A stretch of DNA of 64,000 nt, from positions 62,001 to 126,000 of the forward strand of contig NZ_JAHQZR010000001.1 of the NCBI RefSeq assembly GCF_019049105.1. Reading direction: 5' to 3'. The notes under the pieces were generated by a model. That model had not been told where the DNA came from, ran no database searches, and was given only the letters and a program-made list of their open reading frames with translations. Shown here piece by piece: positions 17,789 to 25,652 of this stretch (position 1 is the first letter of the stretch; each line of letters begins with the position of its first letter). Origin of the DNA: Leucobacter chinensis (GTDB taxonomy: Bacteria > Actinomycetota > Actinomycetes > Actinomycetales > Microbacteriaceae). Position numbers and translations under genes: made by a program.

Positions 17789-19018
17789 ATGCATCATGCT
17801 GAAACGCGAGCGAAAGATTCGGCTGCGCCGTTACCGCTCACGGGTGTCAAGATTGTTGATCTTAGCCGTGCGCTTGCGGGCCCGCACTGCACAGCGCTGC
17901 TCGCTGATCTCGGTGCTGACGTCGTGAAATTTGAATCGAAGGCAAGCGGTGACCCTTCTCGGTCATGGCCTCCGTTCGATGCTGAGCACAGCCTCTACTT
18001 CGACTCTGTCAATCGCAATAAGCGATCGGTTGCTCTCGATTTTTATAGTGACGAGGGAAGGGCTGTGCTCGACCGGGCCATAGCCAACGCTGATGCGCTT
18101 GTTGAAAATTTTAAACCCGGCACGCTCGAAAAGATGGGGTACCCAGCCGATCGTCTCGCTTCGTTGAACCCTGATCTCGTTGTCGCTTCAGTGAGCGGTT
18201 ATGGTGAGAATGGCCCACTCAGCGACAGGCCAGGGCTTGACCAGGTGTTGCAGGCGGTTACGGGCATCACCTCGGTTACTGGACCAGTAGGTTCGGCGGG
18301 TTACCGCACAGGATTGTCGATCGTTGATCTTAGTAGTGGCCTCACGGCTGCTGTGGGGCTGCTAGCTGCCCTTGTTGGGCGTTCGCGGGGCAATGGCTCC
18401 GCGCGCGTATCGACGTCGCTGTTTGAGACGGCTTTGAGCCTTTCTGCGTACCAAGGGCAAGGGGCGCTTTCGCATCAAAAGGCTCCACGCCCGCAGGGAA
18501 ATGACCACCCGACGATTGCTCCGTATGGTGCCTTCGCGACTGCGAGTGATCCGATTGTGTTGGCGGTCACAACCGAGGCCCATTGGCGAGCATGCTGCGA
18601 GGTTTTGGGCGCTGCGAACCTCGCAAGTGATCCTCGCTTTTGCAGTGGCCGTTTGCGGGCAGAACACCGCGAGGAGCTTGTCGATGAGCTTACCCAATTG
18701 CTCGCGAAAGCAGATGCAGAGAGGTGGATCGAAGCGCTCAACAGTGCGGGAATTCCATGTGGTCCAGTACTCACGTACCCACAGGTGTTTGAGCTCGAAC
18801 ACACTGCGGCTCTCGGCATGATTCACAGGGCCGAGCGCGCTGATGGCACCACGTTGCCACTCCTGCGAGGGCCGTTAAACGTTGCTGGTAGCCCGACGGG
18901 TGTGCACCGCGCACCGCCGCTGCTGGGTGAACATACCCGTGAAGTACTTCTCGAACTCGGGTACACCGGCGCTGAGGTTGACGCGTTGGTGGGCGCCGGT
19001 AAGGTGGCGTCGCTGTGA
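17789..19018 (+). CDS. CaiB/BaiF-family CoA-transferase
   Basis: 409 residues. The family moves CoA from an acyl-CoA donor to a carboxylic acid. The opening LTGVKIVDLSRALAGPHCTALLADLGADVVKFE is the family N-terminus in shortened quotation: LSRALAGPHC and GADVVKFE are the main blocks. The catalytic Asp is in RPGLDQVLQA at about residue 151. The ATG at 17789 follows GAAAGGA by six bases; an ATG five codons upstream is also open. Beside a dicarboxylate carrier, the natural reading is activation of the imported acid to its CoA ester. The stop overlaps the crotonase start. Confidence 0.88.
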   Translation: MHHAETRAKDSAAPLPLTGVKIVDLSRALAGPHCTALLADLGADVVKFESKASGDPSRSWPPFDAEHSLYFDSVNRNKRSVALDFYSDEGRAVLDRAIANADALVENFKPGTLEKMGYPADRLASLNPDLVVASVSGYGENGPLSDRPGLDQVLQAVTGITSVTGPVGSAGYRTGLSIVDLSSGLTAAVGLLAALVGRSRGNGSARVSTSLFETALSLSAYQGQGALSHQKAPRPQGNDHPTIAPYGAFATASDPIVLAVTTEAHWRACCEVLGAANLASDPRFCSGRLRAEHREELVDELTQLLAKADAERWIEALNSAGIPCGPVLTYPQVFELEHTAALGMIHRAERADGTTLPLLRGPLNVAGSPTGVHRAPPLLGEHTREVLLELGYTGAEVDALVGAGKVASL

Positions 19019-19875
19019 CAGGAACATTTCGTAGCTTGCGAGGTAGTGACACCCAGTTCAGTGAGACGCGTGACTGGGCAGTGCATGTTGATGTGGATGA
19101 GGGGCTTGGGGTCGTTCGTATCGACAGGGTTGCGAAGCGAAACTCGCTCACGCCCGAGCTCTGTGATGCGCTCACAGACGCAGTGCGTGCTCTCGACGCT
19201 GACCCGTTGGTTCGTGTGATCGCGCTCACTGGCGAGGGTGCTGACTTCTCGGCAGGGGCAGACATTACGCGGCTTGATGATGTGCTCTTTGATGAGCGTG
19301 GGGCGAGCGAAGAGGCGCCTGCGGGTCTTGACCATTTAAGTCGCCTTGACGCGGCAATTGGTTCCTGTGAGAAACCCACGGTTGCACTCGTCAAGGGGGT
19401 ATGTATGGGGGGCGGGTGGCAGCTTGCCTCGGCGTGTGACATCGTGATCTGTTCTGATGATGCCCGTATCGCGATCACTCCTGCGTTGCTCGGGCTTGTG
19501 TATCCGCGCACCGGGGTTGAGCGGCTTGTGCGGCTCGTGGGTGAAAGCCGGGCAAAGCACCTGCTCTTCAGCGCAGACAGGGTGAGTCCCGTTGACGCCG
19601 AGCGGTGGGGGCTTGTTACTCTTCTCGTGCCGAGCGAAGCTTTTGAGGTCGAAGCCTACGCCTACCTTGAACGGCTTGTGAGTCGGTCGGCATACGCAAT
19701 TCGACGGACCAAAGCGCTCATTGATCTCGGGGTGCGAGACGCGCAGGCAGCCGAAGTGGCTTGGCGTTCTGAGTGGGCTGTTGTTGCAAGGAACCCAGAC
19801 CTGGCAGAGGGGCGCGCCGCTTTCGTCGAGGGGCGCAAGCCAAACTTTACCTGGCCTGAAGCGGCAAGCCGCTAA
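19015..19875 (+). CDS. Crotonase-family enzyme, possibly an acyl-CoA decarboxylase
   Basis: 286 residues with a GTG start overlapping the CoA-transferase stop. Oxyanion-hole elements FSAGADITRL and CMGGGWQLASACD mark the crotonase fold. The two glutamates used by enoyl-CoA hydratases are missing: GGGCE is GGGWQ (Gln136) and the second, usually in a PE pair, is Ala157 (TPALLG). The local pattern TP-x-x-LG-x-x-Y, with Tyr163, is like E. coli methylmalonyl-CoA decarboxylase YgfG. With a MatC-type carrier and CoA-transferase upstream, decarboxylation of a malonyl-type CoA ester is a fair guess. Generic annotation would be enoyl-CoA hydratase/isomerase family. Confidence 0.8.
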   Translation: MTGTFRSLRGSDTQFSETRDWAVHVDVDEGLGVVRIDRVAKRNSLTPELCDALTDAVRALDADPLVRVIALTGEGADFSAGADITRLDDVLFDERGASEEAPAGLDHLSRLDAAIGSCEKPTVALVKGVCMGGGWQLASACDIVICSDDARIAITPALLGLVYPRTGVERLVRLVGESRAKHLLFSADRVSPVDAERWGLVTLLVPSEAFEVEAYAYLERLVSRSAYAIRRTKALIDLGVRDAQAAEVAWRSEWAVVARNPDLAEGRAAFVEGRKPNFTWPEAASR

Positions 19876-19893
19876 GCGATATCGGTATCACTG

Positions 19894-19946
19894 AAACCCG
19901 CTGCGTTGGGGTGAAATCTTCACCCCAACGCAGCGGGTTTTGTTGT
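19894..19946 (+). terminator. Strong Rho-independent terminator after the crotonase gene
   Basis: A perfect 22-bp stem with a three-base loop (ATC), followed by TGTTGTT. The stem is unusually long and exact. It closes the carrier/CoA-transferase/crotonase operon and separates it from the polyamine operon. Confidence 0.88.
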
Positions 19947-20063
19947 TCCCTTCGAGAAAACGGCAGCGGTGCGCTCGTTGGCCTTGAGAACTGCGGGGGC
20001 GACCGGGTTTCGTTCGGCTGAAATGGTGAGATATTCGACCAGAGTGGCCGAAATGAATCATAA

Positions 20064-20076
20064 AGTTTGCAAAACT
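20064..20076. promoter_or_regulatory. Palindrome AGTTT-gca-AAACT before puuC
   Basis: A 13-bp inverted repeat in the 220-bp stretch between the terminator and puuC, the only place for the promoter of the polyamine operon. It may bind the operon's regulator, for which there is no candidate gene next to it. Confidence 0.35.
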
Positions 20077-20161
20077 GGCGAGGTGCGTGCATACTGGGGT
20101 AAGTTTTACAGCCGCCTAAGCGCGGCGTTCTTACCGCCACTCTCAATGAGGAGGAAAACCA

Positions 20162-21652
20162 GTGTTTACAGCGACCACCGTTTCGTGGGATCGCGTTCGA
20201 TCTGATCTCACGCTTCGCAACGAGTTGTTCATCGACGGGGCTTGGGTACGCGGTTCTGGCGAGGAGTTGACACTCGTGAGCCCCCGCGATGGCCAAGAGC
20301 TCACTCGCATCGCCTCTGCTTCTGTTGAAGACGTTGATCGCGCCGTGGCTTCGGCTCGAAGTGCCTTCGACTCAGGCGTATGGTCTGGTCTCGCCCCTCG
20401 TGACCGCGGTCAGCGGCTTATCGCTTTCGCGCAGCACATTGCCGATCACGCTGAAGAGCTCGCGCTCACGATCACCCTTGAAATGGGCAAGCCGCTTCGT
20501 CAGGCCTACGAGACCGAACTGCGCGCCGTCGTGAACTCGTTTCGCTGGTATGGCGAGGCGATCGATAAGGTGCTCGACGAAACGCCGAGCACCGCGCCAG
20601 ACTCGCTCGCACTCGTGACTCGCGAGCCGGCCGGTGTTGTCGGCGCGGTCGTGCCCTGGAATTTTCCGCTCACCATGGCGGCTTGGAAACTCGCCCCGGC
20701 ACTTGCCGCGGGCAACAGTGTGGTGCTGAAGCCCGATGAGCACACGAGTGCTTCAGCACTGCGTCTTGCAGAGCTCGCCTTCGAAGCGGGCATTCCTGCC
20801 GGCGTTTTCAACGTCGTGCCTGGCTTTGGTGCTGTTGCTGGGCAAGCCCTTGGCTTGCACCCCGACGTCGACGTCATCACCTTCACCGGTTCGACCGCGG
20901 TTGGGCGTAAGTTTCTCGAGTACGCCGCGCAGTCGAACGGTAAGCGGGTATGGCCTGAGCTCGGCGGTAAGACCGCGAGCCTCGTGCTTGATGACGCTGA
21001 CTTCGTCAAGGCGGTCGAAGCGAGCGCGCACGGCTGCTTCTACAACCAGGGGCAGATGTGCACGGCAGCGTCGCGCTTACTTGTGCCGCGCCACCGGCTT
21101 GACGAGGCGCTTGAGATCGCGGGCCGCATCGCTGCGTTGCAGCGCCCGGCCGATCCACTCGACCTGGATGCTCCGATGGGGTCACTCGTGAGCAGCCAGC
21201 ACCTCGACAGGGTCGCTGGCTTCGTGGAGCGGGCTGCAGCCAGCGGGAGCGACCTCATCGCAGGTGGTTCAGAAGCGAACGCCGTGATCGAAGGCGGATC
21301 GTACTTTGCTCCCGTTGTCGTGAACGCGGCACGCGAGAGTGAAATCGCGAGGCAGGAAGTCTTTGGGCCGGTGCTGAGCGTCATCGCTTTCGACAGTCTC
21401 GACGAGGCCATCGAGATCGCGAATGAGACCGAGTTCGGCCTCGCTGCGACGCTCTGGACGACCGATCTGAAGAACGCGCACCTTGTCTCGCGCAGGCTGC
21501 GAGCCGGCATTGTCTGGGTCAACTGCTTCGAAGAGGGCGACATGACCGTTCCCTTTGGCGGGGTCAAGAGCTCGGGCTTTGGCCGCGACAAGAGCCTGCA
21601 TGCCATCGACAAATTCACCGACCTCAAAACGACCTGGATTGATCTCTCATGA
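20162..21652 (+). CDS. puuC: Gamma-glutamyl-gamma-aminobutyraldehyde dehydrogenase (PuuC-like)
   Basis: 496 residues, as E. coli PuuC. The NAD(P) enzyme oxidises gamma-glutamyl-gamma-aminobutyraldehyde (or aminobutyraldehyde) in putrescine breakdown. The general base Glu266 is in ELGGKTASLV and the nucleophile Cys300 in NQGQMCTAASR. The C-terminus, NCFEEGDMTVPFGGVKSSG and GRDKSLHAIDKFTDLKT, follows PuuC closely. GTG start with a GAGGAGGAAAA site. The next gene, puuD, overlaps its stop by four bases, which supports the assignment. Confidence 0.9.
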   Translation: MFTATTVSWDRVRSDLTLRNELFIDGAWVRGSGEELTLVSPRDGQELTRIASASVEDVDRAVASARSAFDSGVWSGLAPRDRGQRLIAFAQHIADHAEELALTITLEMGKPLRQAYETELRAVVNSFRWYGEAIDKVLDETPSTAPDSLALVTREPAGVVGAVVPWNFPLTMAAWKLAPALAAGNSVVLKPDEHTSASALRLAELAFEAGIPAGVFNVVPGFGAVAGQALGLHPDVDVITFTGSTAVGRKFLEYAAQSNGKRVWPELGGKTASLVLDDADFVKAVEASAHGCFYNQGQMCTAASRLLVPRHRLDEALEIAGRIAALQRPADPLDLDAPMGSLVSSQHLDRVAGFVERAAASGSDLIAGGSEANAVIEGGSYFAPVVVNAARESEIARQEVFGPVLSVIAFDSLDEAIEIANETEFGLAATLWTTDLKNAHLVSRRLRAGIVWVNCFEEGDMTVPFGGVKSSGFGRDKSLHAIDKFTDLKTTWIDLS

Positions 21653-22377
21653 CCGCACCGCTTATTGGCATTACGACCTGGCAGCGTGATATCGCGACGC
21701 ACCTTGGCGCAGGCCGCCCGACGCACACCGTTGGCGTCGAGTACGTCGATCTCGTGCAGCGTGCGGGTGGCATTCCCGTGCTGCTCGTACCCGACACGAA
21801 TGTCGAGCGTATTCTCGGTCGTCTCGATGCGCTCGTGATGACGGGTGGACAAGACGTGCACCCGAGCCGTTATGGGGCGCAGGCCGATCCTGAGCAAGAG
21901 TACAGCGAGGCCCGCGACGAATTTGAGTTTGCGCTCGCACTCGCCGCGCGTGAGATGCGCTTGCCAACCCTCGCGATTTGCCGAGGTCTTCAGGTGGCAA
22001 ACGTCGCCTTCGGCGGCACCCTCATCGAAGACATCGAACCGACGGCCTGGCATGAGCGCGTTGTCTCGACTGCCGAGCAACTCGACCGGCGCCACCCGGT
22101 GACGCTCGACGCGACCTCGGCGCTCGCCGCAGCGTACGGCGTGACCGAGCGAGAGATCAACACGATCCACCATCAATCGGTCGGAATGCCTGCCCGTGGC
22201 CTGCGCGTCACCGGCATGGCCCCAGACGGGGTCGTCGAGGCGGTTGAATCGACCGACCCCGAATGGCAGTTCTGGGGCGTGCAATGGCACCCCGAAAAGA
22301 TGCAGACGAAGGATGAGGTCGCCGTTGAAGACCGCATGCTCGCCGCTTTTGTTCGCACACTGACCACCGGTGCATAG
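21649..22377 (+). CDS. puuD: Gamma-glutamyl-gamma-aminobutyrate hydrolase (PuuD-like)
   Basis: 242 residues of class I glutamine amidotransferase fold (peptidase C26). It releases GABA from gamma-glutamyl-GABA. The nucleophile Cys111 is in LAICRGLQVANVAFGG and the His/Glu pair is in GVQWHPEKM near residue 208. The ATGA overlap with puuC shows tight coupling. The genes for the first two steps of this route (puuA, puuB) are not in the window. Confidence 0.9.
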   Translation: MTAPLIGITTWQRDIATHLGAGRPTHTVGVEYVDLVQRAGGIPVLLVPDTNVERILGRLDALVMTGGQDVHPSRYGAQADPEQEYSEARDEFEFALALAAREMRLPTLAICRGLQVANVAFGGTLIEDIEPTAWHERVVSTAEQLDRRHPVTLDATSALAAAYGVTEREINTIHHQSVGMPARGLRVTGMAPDGVVEAVESTDPEWQFWGVQWHPEKMQTKDEVAVEDRMLAAFVRTLTTGA

Positions 22378-22409
22378 CACCACAACTCAACAGAAAGAAG
22401 ACCACGACT

Positions 22410-22883
22410 ATGGCTAAGAAGATTTACATCGAGTACGAAAACGGCACCCGCGCGATCGCGACGCTGCTTGAAGACCTCGCACCCGAGACCTGCAAGGTCA
22501 TGTGGGGCGCGCTCGAAGAGCCCCGCACGATGCAGACAATGCACGCAATGTACGCCGGCCCAGAGGTTATGATGGGTCTGCCCGAAGAGGCGCAGAACTT
22601 CGACCCCGCCACGGTGCCCTTCGAGAACCAGCAGGTTGTTCCGGCTCCGGGCGATCTGCAGTGGTACTGGCAGCAGCCGATGCAGATGGGCGGCCTGCCG
22701 TTCGAGTGGTGGGAAATTGGCATTTTCTACGACCGCGGCGCACGTACCCTCGGCCCTCTCGGCTGGACCCCCGTGAACATCTGGGCAACGATCACCGAGG
22801 GTCTCGAGGCCTTTGCGAAGGAATCGGCTGCTATTCGTGTCGACGGCGCAAAAATGATTACTATCGGACGTCTCGAAGACTAA
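22410..22883 (+). CDS. DUF3830 family protein
   Basis: 157 residues, soluble, with no signal peptide. It starts KKIYIEYENGTRAIATLLEDLAPETC, a pattern of the DUF3830 family, which is thought to have a cyclophilin-like barrel. The middle has Trp/Met-rich segments (WYWQQPMQMGG, EWWEIGIFYD). The function is unknown. DUF3830 genes often accompany transporters, and here the gene lies between puuD and the solute-binding protein, 32 bases after puuD and 39 bases before potD, inside one operon. A role in handling the polyamine or a glutamylated intermediate is possible but not shown. Confidence 0.75.
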   Translation: MAKKIYIEYENGTRAIATLLEDLAPETCKVMWGALEEPRTMQTMHAMYAGPEVMMGLPEEAQNFDPATVPFENQQVVPAPGDLQWYWQQPMQMGGLPFEWWEIGIFYDRGARTLGPLGWTPVNIWATITEGLEAFAKESAAIRVDGAKMITIGRLED

Positions 22884-22922
22884 ACACCTCCCGCTTTCAT
22901 CGACGTTCAAAGGAGAAGACTC

Positions 22923-24011
22923 ATGAAGATGAAGAAACTGATGCTGAGTGGCGTAGCTGCCCTCAGCGTGCTCACGCTTGCCGCGTGCAGCCAGACCGCC
23001 TCGGGCGGTAAGGGCGACGCAGGTTCAGAAGGAAAGCCCCACGCGGGCGAGACCCTCGTGGTCACCACCTTTGGTGGCGATTGGGAAGCGGCGTTCGTTG
23101 ACGCCGTCGTGAAACCGTTCGAAGAAGAAACCGGCGCGAAGGTTGAGATGATCACCCTGTACAGCGCCGATGCACTCGCACAGGTTTCGGCCCAGGCCTC
23201 GAGCCCACAGATCGATGTGGTGCACTTCTCAGGCGGGCAGGAATTCACCGCGGCGCAGGAGGGGCTCATCGAGGCTATCGAACCGAGCGAACTCTCGAAC
23301 TACGACGATCTCGTCGAGGTCGCCGTCGCGGGCCTTGAGCGCGGGGAAGGGCCGGCCATGCAGATGGCTCCCATCGGCCTCGTCTTCAATACCGAGTCTG
23401 GCGCTCCGCGCCCCACGTCGTGGCTTGACGTCTTTGACGATGCGTACGCCGAGCACCTTGCCATCACCGACTTCACGAACACCTTTGGGCTGATCGCGAT
23501 GCTCCGCATGGCAGAGACGCAGGGCAACTCGCTCGAGAAGCCTGACGCGACCATCTCAGAACTCGCAAAGCTCGTCTCGTCGGGCGATGCGATCGCCGTG
23601 CCGACCTCTCCTGATGTGCAGTCGGCGTTTGCACAGCGCAACGTCTGGCTTGCTCCGTACGCGATGGACTACGCGGGAACGCTGAAGGACGCGGGCCTGC
23701 CCGTCGAATTTATCGTGCCGAAGGAGGGTGCGGGAGCATCGATCCACACGACCAACGTCGTCTCGGGTCGTGACAACATCGAGCTCTCGAAGCTCTTTGT
23801 CGACTACGAGCTGCGCCCCGAGGCGCAGCAGGTCTTCGCTGAGCGCATGCGCTACTCTCCCGTCAACGTCAAAACCGAGCTCTCAGGCGATATCGCCGAT
23901 GAGGTGCTCACCGGCGACGAACTCGACGACGTCATCACTTATGCACCAGGAGAGATCGCGACGAAGCGCGCAGCGTGGACCGATCTCTGGAACAGCCTCG
24001 TAACCCAGTAA
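22923..24011 (+). CDS. potD: ABC transporter solute-binding lipoprotein, PotD-like
   Basis: 362 residues. A lipoprotein signal ends LTLAACSQT with Cys22 as the lipid site. The mature part begins a periplasmic-binding type II fold (ETLVVTTFGGDWEAAFVDAVV). Family members bind spermidine or putrescine. The exact ligand cannot be read from sequence, but the puuC-puuD neighbours favour a polyamine. The next three genes encode two permeases and the ATPase in the classic order. Confidence 0.85.
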   Translation: MKMKKLMLSGVAALSVLTLAACSQTASGGKGDAGSEGKPHAGETLVVTTFGGDWEAAFVDAVVKPFEEETGAKVEMITLYSADALAQVSAQASSPQIDVVHFSGGQEFTAAQEGLIEAIEPSELSNYDDLVEVAVAGLERGEGPAMQMAPIGLVFNTESGAPRPTSWLDVFDDAYAEHLAITDFTNTFGLIAMLRMAETQGNSLEKPDATISELAKLVSSGDAIAVPTSPDVQSAFAQRNVWLAPYAMDYAGTLKDAGLPVEFIVPKEGAGASIHTTNVVSGRDNIELSKLFVDYELRPEAQQVFAERMRYSPVNVKTELSGDIADEVLTGDELDDVITYAPGEIATKRAAWTDLWNSLVTQ

Positions 24012-24020
24012 AGTCACACC

Positions 24021-24845
24021 ATGAAGAGTACCCGTAGGGAACCACTGTTCCTCTTACTGCCGGCAATTGCATTGCTCGTTGTCGGTTTTGTCGCCCCCGT
24101 CTCGGGCATGCTTCTCATGAGCGTGCAATCGCCGGCAGGCGGGTTCACTCTCGAGCAGTTCACCAAGCTGTTCGACTCGGGCTACCACCTGCAAGCAGCG
24201 TGGCGCTCGCTGCGCCTTGGCCTCATGCAAACACTCGTGACCATCGCGATCGCGTTGCCGATCTCGTACATCATGGTGAGGGCCAAGGCGTGGCTGCGCT
24301 CGTTCCTGCTCATCGTCATTATTCTGCCGCTCATGACGAGTGTCGTTGTGCGTACCTTTGGTTGGCTCGTGCTTATGGGCCCGAACGGCCTGCTCATGCA
24401 GATTCCCGGCATGCAGTGGCTCGTGAAAGGGTCGCAAGGCTTCCTCGGTACCGAGGTTGGCATTGTGGTCGCGATGGTGCAGGTGCTCCTGCCCTTTGCC
24501 GTACTGACCATTCTCGGTGTCATGTCGGGCATCTCGCCGCGTCTCGAGGAAGCATCACGAACCATGGGAGCAGGCTTTTGGCGCACGCTCTGGTTCGTCA
24601 TTCTGCCGCTCACGAAGCCCGGCATTATCGGCGCGGCTTCACTGGTGTTCGTGCTCTCGGTGAGCTCGTTCATCACGCCACGATTCATCGGCGGCACCCA
24701 GATTCCCGTGTTCGCCCAGACGATCTACGTCGACGCGACCACGAACTTTAACTGGCCCTTCGCGGCGGCGCAGGCCGTCGTGCTCTTCGCGGGCGTCATG
24801 CTCGTGCTCGTTGCCACCGCACGCATCGGGAAGGTGAAGAAGTAA
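24021..24845 (+). CDS. potB: ABC transporter permease, PotB-like
   Basis: 274 residues with six membrane segments. The cytoplasmic EAA loop, EEASRTMGAGFWRTLWFVILP, lies near residues 175-195 and contacts the ATPase. It follows the binding protein by nine bases. PotB and PotC form the channel of the importer as a heterodimer. Confidence 0.85.
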   Translation: MKSTRREPLFLLLPAIALLVVGFVAPVSGMLLMSVQSPAGGFTLEQFTKLFDSGYHLQAAWRSLRLGLMQTLVTIAIALPISYIMVRAKAWLRSFLLIVIILPLMTSVVVRTFGWLVLMGPNGLLMQIPGMQWLVKGSQGFLGTEVGIVVAMVQVLLPFAVLTILGVMSGISPRLEEASRTMGAGFWRTLWFVILPLTKPGIIGAASLVFVLSVSSFITPRFIGGTQIPVFAQTIYVDATTNFNWPFAAAQAVVLFAGVMLVLVATARIGKVKK

Positions 24846-24848
24846 CCC

Positions 24849-25652
24849 ATGGTCAAATCAATTCCCACTATTGCGAAGGTGCTCGGTGTGCTGCTCATCG
24901 TCGCCACCGCACTGTACATGCTCGTGCCGCTCATCGTGGTGGCCGGCGCCTCGGTGAACACGAGTCGCTTCTTGTCGTTCCCACCCGAGGGCTTCACCCT
25001 GCAGTGGTATGTTGAGGCGCTCACGAAAGACACCTACATTGAGCCATTCAAACTGAGTCTTGTGATCGCGGTCACAACGGCCATTCTTGCGGCGGTGCTC
25101 GGAACGCTCGCCGCGCTCGCGCTCACTCGGTTCACGATTCCCGGCGCCGGGTTCATCCAGGGCCTGCTCATGTCGCCGCTCACACTGCCCACCATTATTC
25201 TCGCGATCGGCGCGCTGTCGCTCGTCTCACTCACCTTTGGTGCCCCAAGCGCCTGGGTACTCGTGGTCGTGCACACGGTCATCACGATTCCGTACGTGAT
25301 GCGCACCGTCACGGGTGTCATGGCACGGCGAGACCCCTTTATTGAAGAGGCCTCGCGCACCTTGGGGGCAAACACCTGGAACCGCTACCGTTTCGTGGTG
25401 TTGCCCGCGGCTCGCCCCGGCATCATGGCGGGAGCCTTCTTTGCTTTCAACATCTCGTTCGATGACGCGGTGATCGCGCTCTTCCTGCGCACCCCGTCGA
25501 CCGAGACCCTGCCGATCGCAATCTACAGCCAGCTCGAGTTCAGCACTTCTCCGACCGTCGCGGCGGTCTCAACGCTCATGGTGCTGCTCACCGTGGTGCT
25601 CACCCTCATTCTTGAAAAAATTATTGGACTCGGAAGGTTGTTTGTTTCATGA
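24849..25652 (+). CDS. potC: ABC transporter permease, PotC-like
   Basis: 267 residues, six membrane segments, with the EAA loop EEASRTLGANTWNRYRFVVLP near residues 164-184. Three bases separate it from the PotB gene, and its stop overlaps the ATPase start as ATGA, so the stoichiometry of the complex is probably set by coupled translation. Confidence 0.85.
   Translation: MVKSIPTIAKVLGVLLIVATALYMLVPLIVVAGASVNTSRFLSFPPEGFTLQWYVEALTKDTYIEPFKLSLVIAVTTAILAAVLGTLAALALTRFTIPGAGFIQGLLMSPLTLPTIILAIGALSLVSLTFGAPSAWVLVVVHTVITIPYVMRTVTGVMARRDPFIEEASRTLGANTWNRYRFVVLPAARPGIMAGAFFAFNISFDDAVIALFLRTPSTETLPIAIYSQLEFSTSPTVAAVSTLMVLLTVVLTLILEKIIGLGRLFVS

Noticed and set aside
16243-17790. A 515-codon open frame on the minus strand across the MatC-type carrier gene
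   Set aside because: It is the complement of a well-supported membrane carrier, is Ser/Thr/Pro-rich without domain features, and arises from GC-biased codon use. The plus-strand gene has a ribosome site and family motifs.
21040-22383. A 447-codon minus-strand frame opposite puuC and puuD
   Set aside because: It lies fully opposite two genes with intact catalytic residues and overlapping start/stop signals. No family motif is seen in it.
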